A stretch of DNA of 64,000 nucleotides from Mytilisepta virgata (taxonomy: Eukaryota; Mollusca; Bivalvia; Mytilida; Mytilidae). Positions 1 to 11,400 of the stretch are shown here, in pieces. Positions within the stretch are counted from its first letter, which is position 1, and each line of letters starts with the position of its first letter. Location: positions 46,690,841-46,754,840 of the forward strand of contig CM051513.1 in NCBI GenBank assembly GCA_028015205.1, given 5' to 3'. The notes below the pieces were generated by a model that was not told the origin of the DNA, searched no databases, and was given only the letters and a program-made list of their open reading frames with translations. Both the position numbers and the translations under genes were made by a program.

Positions 1-96
1 ATTGAATGCTCGTTAGCAATGTTTATTTGATCAATTATTTTTTTAACAACCTTCCAAACTGTTAAGTTATATCCGCGATTCCGACTAGAAAACACT

Positions 97-1218
97 TTAT
101 TAATGTTACAAGTTGCAAAGGGTATTACAAAGGTTTGACAGACTAGTAATGTTAAAGCTTTCACGCGTTTTACAAGGTTTGACAGACAGCAGTAATGTTA
201 AAGGTTTCACTGAGTGTTACAAAGGTTTAACATTCCGTAGTAATGTTCAATGTTTCACGGAGTGTTGCAAAGGTTTGATAGACTGGAGTAATGTTAAAGG
301 TTTCACGGAGTGTTAGAAAGGTTTGACAGACTGTAGTCTCGTTAAAGGTTTTCGGAGTGTTACAGAGGTTTGACAGACTGCAATAATGTTCTAGGTTTCA
401 CAGAGTGTTACAAGGGTTTGGTAGAATGTAGTGTCGTTAAAGGTTTCACTGAGTGTAACAGAGGTTAGACTGTAATAATGTTAAAGGTTTCACGCAGTGT
501 TACAGAGGTTTGATAGACTGCAGTAATTTTAAAGGTTTCCGGAGTGTTACAGAGGTTTGAAAGACTGTAATAATGTTCAAGGTTTCACGGGGTGTTACAG
601 AGGTTTGGAAGACCGCAGTAATGTTAAAGCTTTCACGGAGTGTTACAAAGGTTTGACAGACTGCAGTAATGTTCTAGGTTTCACAGAGTGTTACAAGGGT
701 TTGGTAGAATGTAGTATCGTTAAAGGTTTCACTGAGTGTAACAGTGTTAGACTGCAGTAATTTTAAAGGTTTCACGCAGTGTTACAAATGTTTGACAGAC
801 TGTAGTAATTTTAAGGGTTTCACGGAGTGTTACAAAGGTTTGATAGACTGCAGTAATGTTAAAGGTAAAAGTTTCGCGGAGTGTTATAGAGGTTTGATAA
901 ATTGCAGTAATGTTAAAGGTTTCACGGAGTGTTGCAAAGGTTTGATAGACTGCAGTAATGTTCAAGGTTTCACGGAGTGTTGCAAAGGTTTGATAGACTG
1001 CAGTAATGTTCAAGGTTTCACGGAGTGTTGCAAAGGTTTGATAGACTGCAGTAATGTTCAAGGTTTCACGGAGTGTAACAGAGGTTATACTGTGGTAATG
1101 TTAAAGGTAAAAGTTTCGCGGAGTGTTACAGAGGTTTGATAAATTGCAGTAATGTTAAATGGTTCACGGAGTGTTGCAAAGGTTTGAAAGACTGTAGTAA
1201 TATTACAGGTTTCACGTA
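97..1218. repeat. 48-bp tandem satellite
   Basis: About 23 diverged copies of a unit of about 48 bp; each unit carries GTAATGTTAAAGG, TTTCACGGAGTGTTAC and AAAGGTTTGATAGACTG. Copies around 900-1075 are nearly identical, so local homogenisation is recent there. Because the unit length is a multiple of three, long open frames appear on both strands (for example 744-1139 + and 747-1061 -). They encode only the repeat and have no sign of a gene. Confidence 0.9.
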
Positions 1219-2022
1219 ACTATTCAATTGGTTCGTTGTCATCGGTTTGATGGCCCGGCATTGCTAGGTAATATCACCAAGCTGGTACATGTAGTTCACA
1301 AGATGTTTTTATGCTACAGCTTCTATTTGATGTTTAATTAATTGAATATGATGTATGATGTATAAGATAGCTCATGTATGTCTTGAGAACTGGTTTGGGC
1401 ACTGTTGATAAAATATACATTTCATCATACAAGTGAGTAGATATGCAGTTATCGGGTTCTTCATTTCGCTTTAAAATGTGTTAAATATATTACTCGCCTT
1501 GTTTTAAACATAGTGAAAATAAGATTTCTATTTCAATATAATTTATGTTTTAAGAGTGACACTTCTTTAAAATGAGACGATATGGACCTGGCCGTCTGCG
1601 GCCTTTTAAAAATGAAAGGTTTGATTTGTAATCAATTTGTACTACATGCATAGAAGTTTTATCAAAACCTGTTTACAGCGTTCATCTGGTGTAGTGTTAC
1701 TTTTTATTCAAAACCACGAGATACATGTAATTTGACGACTCTTTATTTGTGTTGTTTATTGTCCGTTTATGAATAAACTGTTGTTCCCAATTGTCAACAC
1801 TTTAATGTAGGTTTTTAAATTAGCTATTAGTGGGTAAAGATTATTCTGGCAGGGTTCTTTATTTATTGTAGGAAATGATGAACAGGTATCAGTTAACATC
1901 GCTATTTTAAAACAGAAAGTTCAGGAAGTATGCTTTACTTGGGCATCTTGTTGAAACTCAGGCTATATAGAATATAAATCATTACCAAGAACGAACCGTC
2001 TAGGAAAAAACAACCAATACTG
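1219..2022. other. AT-rich non-coding stretch
   Basis: No open frame with protein-like composition, no recognisable exon and no clear repeat was seen between the 48-bp satellite and the first TTAA-flanked MITE. It could hold promoter or 5' exon sequence of the downstream mucin gene, but nothing identifies it. Confidence 0.5.
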
Positions 2023-2303
2023 TTAAGGTGGTACCTAACACTACAGGGAGATAACTCTGTAAAATCAGCTAAACGTTTTAATAACGTTGTGTTGTTAATG
2101 GAATATTAAGCTTTTCAATGATCAATATTAGTGTTTGTCAAACTGCTATACAATCAGTGTAATTTTTCTGATGAATTGGTTGGTTCAAATGTTTTGAAAT
2201 TTTAAAATTTTTGTCAATGGGTCAAAGTAAATACTTTGTCAAAATTTTATGAAAATTAAACGAGCCAAATTAATTTTATTGAAAGTGTTGGGTACCACCT
2301 TAA
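2023..2303. mobile_element. TTAA-flanked MITE, copy A
   Basis: The element begins TTAAGGTGGTACC and ends GGTACCACCTTAA, an inverted pair with TTAA at both outer edges (2023-2026 and 2300-2303). Length is about 280 bp with no coding capacity. TTAA target duplication is characteristic of piggyBac-type cut-and-paste transposons, so this is a non-autonomous element of that kind or a similar superfamily. Related copies lie at 2353-2618 and 52470-52750. Confidence 0.75.
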
Positions 2304-2352
2304 GATAATAATGATGTCACACATGTAGTATACTGTAAGAAGAAATGAGGTG

Positions 2353-2618
2353 TTAAAGGGGTACCCAACATATTGATTAAAATAACTTCATAAAATTTTG
2401 ACCAAATGTTTACTTTGAAATGTTGACTAAAATATAAAAAAATCAAGAAATTTGAACCACACAATTTACGGGAATAATTTCATTGGATATATAGGAGATT
2501 GACAAACACTAATTTTGATCATTGAGAAACTTGATTTCTCTTTACTAATAGTATGTAATTAAAACGTTCCGCTGATTTTTAAAGAGTTAACTCCTTTAGG
2601 TGTTTTGTGCCCCCTTAA
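2353..2618. mobile_element. TTAA-flanked MITE, copy B (inverted relative to A)
   Basis: Starts TTAAAGGGGTACCC and ends GTGCCCCCTTAA. Internal sequence matches copy A in reverse complement (for example the AAAATCAGC and AAAACGTT segments) and matches copy C at 52470-52750 directly, sharing CACAATTTACGGGAATAAT. A and B sit 50 bp apart in opposite orientation, so together they could form a long hairpin. Confidence 0.75.
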
Positions 2619-4004
2619 GTTGATGTTAAAATCGGATTTCCTTCGTCATTTTTTATGCCGCTATTTGGATGTACATCGCTAAACAGGTAATAGAATCTTT
2701 TCGTTGGTAAACATAGTCACAAGTATTATGACTAATGAGGTTTTACATCAGTTGGGTGAACATTTTCAGCAGCTCCATTGAAAGTATTGAAAAAGAACTA
2801 CATTTCTTATCAAAATTGTATGGAAGTGTCCAGGTGTTTTCTACAAGATACTTTATGGTATTTTTGACACCCATATAGATTGTTTGCGACTTCAGTAAAG
2901 TAAGAACATTCCAGATATCAAATGTTTATAAAAACCTATGTATAATAGTAAAATCTAATCCACCTTACTAGATGACGACATCGGAAACAATTTATATCAA
3001 CACTTTACTTTAAAAGGAGTTCTATACACTCATCGTATAGAGAAATATTTGAACTACCAGTTTTATCATAGTTGTTATACGAAGGGTGAAAAGAGGTCAA
3101 GAATTATCTGTGGTAATTGAAAAAGCCCATTCATAAAATGACTTATTTCATACGCTTTAGAAACACTTGAACTATGTAAATAAAAGTTATAAGAATAGAT
3201 GCATTACTCGTCAATTAAATACACTGACATTTTATTAAAATCACAGGTGAATGAGATATCTTACATAATCGGTATGAGGAGAAAAACCACATTTATTGTC
3301 TCCTTGATACCAACTATTGTCCTCGGGTACGCCTCAGGGCAATAGATGACACCCCAGGGACAACATTGATTGTCACTAAAAAAGAAAATAGAGTGTAATG
3401 CATGGAATATTTGTTTTTTAATAGCGTTCTTATGGAAATGTGTTACAATTAAATCCAGCCTCGAATTTTATTCCTTCACCCAAACTTTCAGTTCCAATAA
3501 CAGGAAATACGAAATCCAAAAATTGTTTTCCTTTCCCCATATTCCTTTTCCAATAACAGGAAGTACGAATACCAACAATTTTATCAAGAGTTAAATATAT
3601 ACATGTAGGATAAGTAAGATAATAATAAGATATTACTGTAATATGCTGTAGGCGTGGCCAAAGATGCGAGCGCAGCAATAGCCCTTTCCAGAAACCCATT
3701 TCCGGTATCACGAATCTGACTCTAAAATTATAATTGAAGCAACTTATTTCCCTTACTTTACTTACTTCCGTTTCCCACGAAAGAAACTTTTTCTAGCCTT
3801 AGTATGTAGCACAATATGGCTATATTCGCTTTAAGAAATAAATTCACTTCGGGTTGCATAATGGCTGAAACAAAGACTTTTCTAAGTGACCCATATGCTC
3901 CTACAGCGCTCGTTGCGCTCGCTATTAATTAAATTATATATCACATCTAAAGAAATTTCATAAAATGTGTTTCTTCGACCAATGCATTCGCAAAGACGTA
4001 ATAT
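2619..4004. other. Non-coding stretch
   Basis: AT-rich sequence without a supportable exon. Around 3480-3560 the phrase TTCCAATAACAGGAA recurs, a small local duplication. Short open frames here have no recognisable domain. Confidence 0.45.
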
Positions 4005-4183
4005 TTAAGGAATGACCGTCATTGTTTTTTTTTTTTTTTTTTTTTTTTTGTTCATGAAGAAATAGCATAAAAAATTTGATGCACACAAAATAACCCGCCT
4101 GGTTATGTTCAGTGTACATAACATTTTTGATTTTATTTCGAATGAACAAAAAAAAAAAAAAAAAAAAAGACAGTCATCCCTTA
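4005..4183. mobile_element. Fold-back MITE with poly-T and poly-A arms
   Basis: An imperfect palindrome: TAAGGAATGACCGTC, poly-T and GTTCAT on the left, then ATGAAC, poly-A and a GACAGTCATCCCTTA end on the right. The unit is about 180 bp with only a short loop region. Outer TAAGG/CCTTA ends suggest a TA or TAA target site. No coding capacity. Confidence 0.65.
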
Positions 4184-4570
4184 TAATTGAATTTAAAAAT
4201 AACATCTTTATGGTAATAATCAGCGAGACTTTTTCTGACGTGGAATGCATATTAACATGCTTTTGTGTTTTATAAGTACGTCGTCTCAGATAAGGTGAAA
4301 TCGGATTTGACAAGAAAGGTGAAAAATACTCTCTTATTTAATTTATTACTAACAGTTTTATGGGAAAATAAATTAATATTAACATTTTAGCACGAGGACA
4401 AATAATTAATTATCTAGAACACTTACAAACTGGGCATTAATTGTTTTTCTTTACTGATTTCTACTGTATGTAAGTTTTTAATGTGTGAGCCACTGCCACA
4501 GGTGCAAGGGGTTGGAGAAATAATTACCCTTGGAAAGAATCGGGCGTCTTTCTCCTGCATACTTCTTACA

Positions 4571-5125
4571 TATTTTGTTGTTTCCTACTTCTTACAGTGG
4601 CAGATTGTGTTGTTACGTACTTTTTATAGTGGCAAATTTTGTTGTTTCCTACCTCTCACAGTGGCAGATTTTGTTGTTTCCTACCTTTCACAGTGGCAGA
4701 TTTCGTTGTTTCCTACCTCTCACAGTGGCAGATTTTGTTGTTTCCTACCTCTCACAGTGGCAGATTTTGTTGTTTCCTACCTCTCAGAGTGGCACATTTT
4801 GTTATGTATTTCTTACTCTAGCAGATTGTGTTGTTACGTAATTCGTAAAGTGGCAGATTTTGTTGATACTTAATTCTTACCGTGGCAGATTGTGATGTTG
4901 CGTAATTCTTACAGTGGCAGATTTTGTTGATACTTAATTCTTACCGTGGCAGATTGTGATTTTGCGTAATTCTAACAGTGGCAGATTTTGTTGTTACGTA
5001 ATTCTTACAGTGTCAGATTGTGTTATTCCCTACTCCTCACAGTAGCAGATTTTGTTGTTACATACTTTTATAGTGGAAGATTGCGTTGTTACGTATGTTT
5101 TAAAGTGGAGATTTTGTTATTTGCG
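4571..5125. repeat. 32-bp minisatellite
   Basis: About 17 copies of a unit of about 32 bp (CAGTGGCAGATTTTGTTG followed by a variable TTCCTACCTCT or TACGTAATTCT segment). The best-kept copies are at 4640-4790. The open frames at 4481-4873 on the plus strand come from this repeat and show no domain. It lies just upstream of the first recognised mucin exon. Confidence 0.88.
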
Positions 5126-5300
5126 ATTTCGCCAAACCAGTGAGCGATTTTGTGTACAATCAATGTATCATTATGAACAACAGTACATTTGGTTTCATAT
5201 TCGTGAAAAGAACGACCCCACAGGTGATTGACAGAGGAAAATAGAACACTAAAAGATGATCTAGTTAAAAATTACATTTCTCTGTTTACATTCTTTTCAG

Positions 5301-5422
5301 GTCAAGAATCCGACATAGAATTCCAAGGAACAATAACTATCACATCCGTACCATGGACAGACAATTTTACAATTCCAGATTCAGAACAGTATAGATTTTT
5401 AGCAAGCACATTAGTCGCGGAG
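5301..5422 (+). CDS. Mucin exon 1 (as found): first half of SEA-like domain 1
   Basis: Acceptor TTCTTTTCAG ends at 5300 and donor GAG|GTTTGT follows 5422. It reads GQESDIEFQGTITITSVPW and onward to STLVAE, the beta-strand plus helix pattern of a SEA N-terminal half. It enters in phase 1, so an upstream coding exon must exist, and leaves in phase 0. It aligns in pattern with the N-terminal halves of the two later SEA domains (VDGSIRITSVNWDN). Confidence 0.75.
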
Positions 5423-8400
5423 GTTTGTAGCTATGTTCGATACTAAATAGGGGTTTTCTATGCCCCGTCCATCCTTCGTCAATTAACTTTTTGTCTTGAG
5501 ATCCATTTCTGAGAAACCCATTTGGGTCACTATGCATGGGCTACTCTGATAAAGGTTTGCATTTAATTTCATATCTTAGGAATCCATTGTGTTATATCAA
5601 TGATACATCACCACTATTATCTTCTCGCATTACATAATGCATTTCTCCATTAGTTGGGTCGTTATGACGTACATGTCATGCTTGAATGACTCAGTTAAGT
5701 TTTTGTCTCGCTTGCGACGAAAGTCGCGGAAGGCGAGACATAGGTGTTGCTTTTCCGGCGTCGTCGTAGTCGGCATCAACAACTGTTAAGTTTTCTGCTT
5801 AAGGTAGTTTGATAGCAACTACATGTACTTGTCATAGATCAATGATAGTTTCTATAAAGTTGCATTACTATCAGTACATCTCAGTTTGATGGCCATTTCG
5901 AGGTCCCTCCCCCCTTCTCCCAGGTCATGGTCCTGTGACTTTCAATTAATTAGCAATTTTAAATGTTAAGTTTTCTGATTAATTATGTTTGATAGGAACT
6001 ACTTTTGATAGATAAATCATCCAGCAACTGAATTTAATTTATTAGCAATGTTTTGTCCATCAGATTGTTTGCTTTCGAATTTTCTGCCGACAGGCGAGAC
6101 ATATCTCTGTGTCAACAGTTTATTGTGTTTAGGTTCATTTCCCAGAAACCTATTGAGATACATGTATATCAATGATACTATATAACAGTAAATTTGCTAG
6201 GCAATTAAGTACAACTCTGCTGTAAAATTTGATATCTTGCGCAATTCTCTATATTATATAAGATTGATATAACAATATGTGAAGAAACGTTTTTATTTTT
6301 ATTTCATAAATCATAGTATTCATACTTTATCATACCAGAGACATGTATCACGTGTATAACATTAAACATTGTCCCGTAGTCAAATATGTCCCCAGACTTT
6401 GTTTCCTAGTAAAGTAAGTCCATGTTTTGAAATATTGATTAAGATTACAATTATATGCATTATATACGATTGATATAACAATATTCGAAGAAAATATTTC
6501 ATTTTTATTTCATGAATCATAATAACCATATTTTATTATAATAAAAAATGTATCTCTTAAGGGACGAGATCAAAAGTTCAATGTAGAATAAAAAACTTAA
6601 TTCAAATAGTATAGGGGTGAGGGGGTAAAAAATCGCTGCAAGTTTTGTTATCCGACATCGATTTTCGGATTGAAAATACGGATTCAAGTGATGTCCAAGT
6701 CAATATACAGAACAAACATACATTGTTGTGGAAAAACAGGACCCATGATACAAAAAGTATACTCTCAAAGCATATGCCCATATTGGTCAATCAATTTTTA
6801 CCAAATTAAGTTAAGAGGGGGAGGGGGGGGGGGGGGGGGGTCAGTGAAAAAACTATGTGAATTAAGTTTTTTATCCTACATTGAACTTTTGATCTCGTCC
6901 CTTAGGAAAATCTTTGAATAAGGGATTTCCTTTATTTTCAAAACTTGTATAATACTAGAAAATACGTATTATTAGTTTTAGTTGTATTGTTATTGTGTTA
7001 CTGCGTTCTGAAGTTATCTTTAATTTGATGTATGATAAATTTGCGTCTAATTAACATTATCACGTGATCATCGGTGAGAAATCAGTTTTTGAAATCCGGA
7101 AAAACATGTCCAATACATGGTACATCTCTGTGACTTATCGTTCATTACTATTTTCTTTATAAAGCATTAATTAAATTTTTAGTCTTCCAAATGTTTCGGT
7201 TTTAATGCTGCTGATGAGAGGTAACTCCTTGAAATGCGTCGTGTACAGCATAGTATAAACTTACTATATCTAATATTAGTATCTTTGGATTGTTATTTTG
7301 AAACTCCTGGTATGATGCCTCTGCTGGTGGACCCTAGGCCCCCGAGGGTATTCGCCAACCCAGTCGTCAGACTTGTCTGACATGATTTGTGACAGAAATT
7401 ACCAGTATTTAGCAAAATTCAAAAATAATAGAAATACTTAGGGTTCATTCCTTGTATTGCACATGGTAGATCTCCTTAGTTGAAATTTGGCTTCCTATTT
7501 CGGTATTTTTGGTTGAGTACTTCTTGTTTAATATAAGTCTGGTTTTTGGTCTTCCAAATGTTTCGGTTGTAATGCTGCTGATGAGAGGTAACTCCTTTAA
7601 ATGCATCGTATACAGCATAGTATCAATTTACTATATCTAATATTAGTATCTTTGGTTTGTTGTTTAGATAACATGTGGATTTGAAACGTACGCTCCAGGT
7701 TTATTGGACAAAGTAAATATCATCAGCTTTGAGGATAATATGGGTGTTATGGGCACGTTCCGAATGGAACTTGATACAGTTCGGAATACATCTGAAATTC
7801 AGGCGATCTTTCAGGACGTTACATGGGACTGCAATTCTACAGGATCACTTGAAATCAGTGACATTACGGTACAAGGTAGGTTAAAAATACTGTACATATT
7901 TATAAGACGTTAAATCTTTCTAAGTTATTTAGAAAATATTTAATATGTAAAAGGAGAGTCAGATTAATTTGTGTTGTTTTCAGTATTGTTAAGAAAATCC
8001 TGACTTGACGGTAACCAGAACAACCCAACATTTATACCCGCGATTCGACGGAGTGGGGAATATAGCGGTTAACCTATGTTCGTCCGTCCTTCCGTTCAGC
8101 CATCCATCAGTCTTTCCGTCTGCCCTTCTGTCATAAAATGTTTGGTCGAAAAATCATCAGCAACAACAGGCCACAACTAATTTAAAGTTGGTGTGAAGCA
8201 TGCCCATAATGAGTTGTGAAGTGTTTAACGATTTTGCACCTGTGGCTCAACTGCTTCCATGCATTAAGATATAATTTACCATTAATCCCGTATTAACCTT
8301 TCCAATGACCGAACACATCAATGCGTCACATTTAGAAACAAAATTGTTGGTGGACCCAACAATTATCCAATTTGATAAATTTAGAATGCTCTCTTTTTGT

Positions 8401-11400
8401 CCCTGTTGTAAATTATCGTTAAGAGACGTATGTGTTTTCACCCGGACGGTAGCTTTTGTTAGAAAATCGAAGGGGGATTCCATTGACCAATCAGCGAGTA
8501 AAAACAATAAATCACGTGGATTATCAATTATTTTCTCCAACTGATCTGATACTCTGAAAACACCCAAAGAATTATACAAACTAATATCAATAGTCATGGT
8601 TTCTGAAAAAGTATTTGGAAATCGAAATATTCATCAACTATTTTCGTAAGTGTTCCCAACTTGAAAATCAAAATACATCCTAAAAATATAGATTATCTAT
8701 AAAAATACTTTGTTTAATCTTTAACTTCAGAAACCATGGCTGTAATGTAATGATATTATTATATTGGGTATTAATATTACTGCACATTTGCACATATTTG
8801 CTTTTTAGCCGCTCCTCGTCAGACACCTTTTCCTCCTAGTCCAGTAACAACGTCGTCACCTGTTCCGATTCAACCAAGTGCGTTTTCGTTGGGGTTGGAA
8901 GTTACGTCATTACAAGATCTCAACATTCATGTCACAACTTCTTCTAAATTTCTGTCTTCCTCCATAACATCTGGATTATCTTCCTCTGCACCCATTCTTC
9001 ACTCGAGTATTACAACAGCAGAACTTCCGGATGTCAGTTTTCTTCCGGGTACAGTTCACACAACATCTTTTCAGAGCACATCTATTTTAACAATAACACC
9101 GTCTTCTTCAGTTAGAGAAGGTAATGTTTGTAGTTTAACGTATATAGCTATACTAGATTTAATAAGTTTTAACCTCTGCTAGCACTATATTGATTTTTTT
9201 ATTTATATACTTTTGCTTATAACAACGATATGCTAGTTACTTTTAGTTTGTCTTTAACTTTGTTTTTTTATATACATAGTAAATACCTTTAGTAATCTTA
9301 GAACAACTAGGCACCTTAATTTTTGTCAATATTCTAATTTGCAAGATAGAAGATAATTCAACATTAATTCGTTATTCATAAACCACAGAATATCACAAAA
9401 CATTTGCATTGTTTCTAGATTACACTACGTCAGTTAATAATACAGGGGTCATCCTAATTATGTATTCTTAACAACTGCTTACATAGTTAAGTTACATAAT
9501 ATCTAAGTTCCATGAATCTCTGTTACGTCTTATTTAACCAAATTCATTATAATTTCATTCAGCAGAAATCGAAAATACGGATAATAATATTTACTGGGAT
9601 AGTGATATTTCTGAGACAGCAACTTCTCCTTTTTCAATGGAAACCACTGGACAACTTAATACCGGAGTTTCAGCGGCAAGGACCGATCATATTTCCGAAA
9701 AAATAGCCGATATTTCTTCCGCGGAATTCATTAATTCAAAACAAGCTTGGGCAGAAAAACCAACCGATGCCTTTGTGACATTAGAACCTTTATTAAGCAG
9801 TACAATGAAATCAAAATTAGATGTGGATACTATATACACAAAAGTCCATGACATTATTTCTCTTTCCAAACCCTATTCGTCTTTTAATAGCATATTACTG
9901 TCATCCTCTGCAGATTCAATACACACATCAAATATAGGTCTCGCTTCCGTTGATTTTAACTCACAGTTTGAATTTCTAACATCAGAGTCTATCGTGAATA
10001 CAGTGCAACATGTCGAAATTCCTGAAACTTATTTAGAAAAAAGTTTTTCATCTAACATGGATAGACACTTTAGCTGGAACTCGACACAAAGTGACTATAA
10101 AAAATCGTCAGACCATTATACTGGTTTTTCGTCCTCTTTGTATGACACACTGACAATGACCGTACCTTACACGTCAAAAGCTGAAAAAACTGAATCAACG
10201 TACTATTTGCCATCTCCGATGATTCCGGTAGCAACAGACATGAACCCGACATTGCGTTCACTCAAAAGATCTTTGAATTTAGATTTTATCGGCACATCAG
10301 TTATTCTGCCGTCGTCGTCGACGTCTGATATATTCCTACAGTCATCTGGAGTCAGCTCAACTATAGAACTTAAAGCGTCAAAGATATCACACGAATCAGA
10401 CTTCTCTGAACAACCAGAAACAATATTAACAAGTGCATATTTTTCCAGTGTCCGATTTGCAAATGTTCCTCCGTCAAATGTAAATATATTAGGTTCATCA
10501 ATGCTTAAAGATTCTTTGCGAACAGACGAACAGACGGATTTGATTGATCATACTTCGGTAGAACAAAAAACACCAATTTTTGCAACTGTATCGTCATATG
10601 TGTCACAATCAATGTCACATATGGTTGATGTGACAAATACTATAACAAATTCCTTTCCATCTTCATATATTCAATTCTCAGTTAGTCAACCATCTGCTTT
10701 AAATATAACTTTGTCGAAACCGTCTTCAGCAACTTACCAATCTTCAACAACCAACAGTTCACCTGGAACTTCTTCAATTAGTGTCCAAGCTTCATTGGTC
10801 GATACTTTACCGGATCAATTTCCAGAAATGGAACATACTTCTTCCTCCGTTGATTTATTGTATTCATCCTCGATTAATGAAATAGCTTTATCAACCACTA
10901 TTTTATCTGATCACTCCTTACCTATTGACAAACATTTGACACCCGTTTTTATACAGGATAGATCTTCATTTAGAGATCAATTTTCACCACCCGTCAATTT
11001 ACCAGTTCGAACTTCCGTAAGTGAACAATCGATGTCAATCGATAATTTTCTGGATAGATCTGAAAGTAATCAATCTTCGACATTACCGAATACATCTTCA
11101 ATAAGTGATCGATTATCGAAAGCCGAGATTTTACCAGGTCAATCTTCAGTCGATGATCAGTCAATTTTGAATCCACCGGATCGATCTGAAGTTAACGCTC
11201 AATCTTCGACAAGTGTTATTTTATCTTCAATTAGTGATCCATCTTCAACATTGGTATCGGATATATCTTTAGGTAGTGATAAATCTCCAACAACTTTTAT
11301 TTTACCAGATCGATCTTCTTTAAGTAGTCAATCAGTGTCAGATGTTAATTTACCGGACATGACTTCAATTAGTCATAAATATTCGAAAACTATGATTTTA

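Noticed and set aside
3430..3711. 93-codon minus-strand frame
   Set aside because: No recognisable motif, overlaps a plus-strand frame, contains a local duplication.
4005..4313. Minus-strand frames with poly-Lys and poly-Phe
   Set aside because: Translations of the A and T homopolymers of a fold-back MITE.
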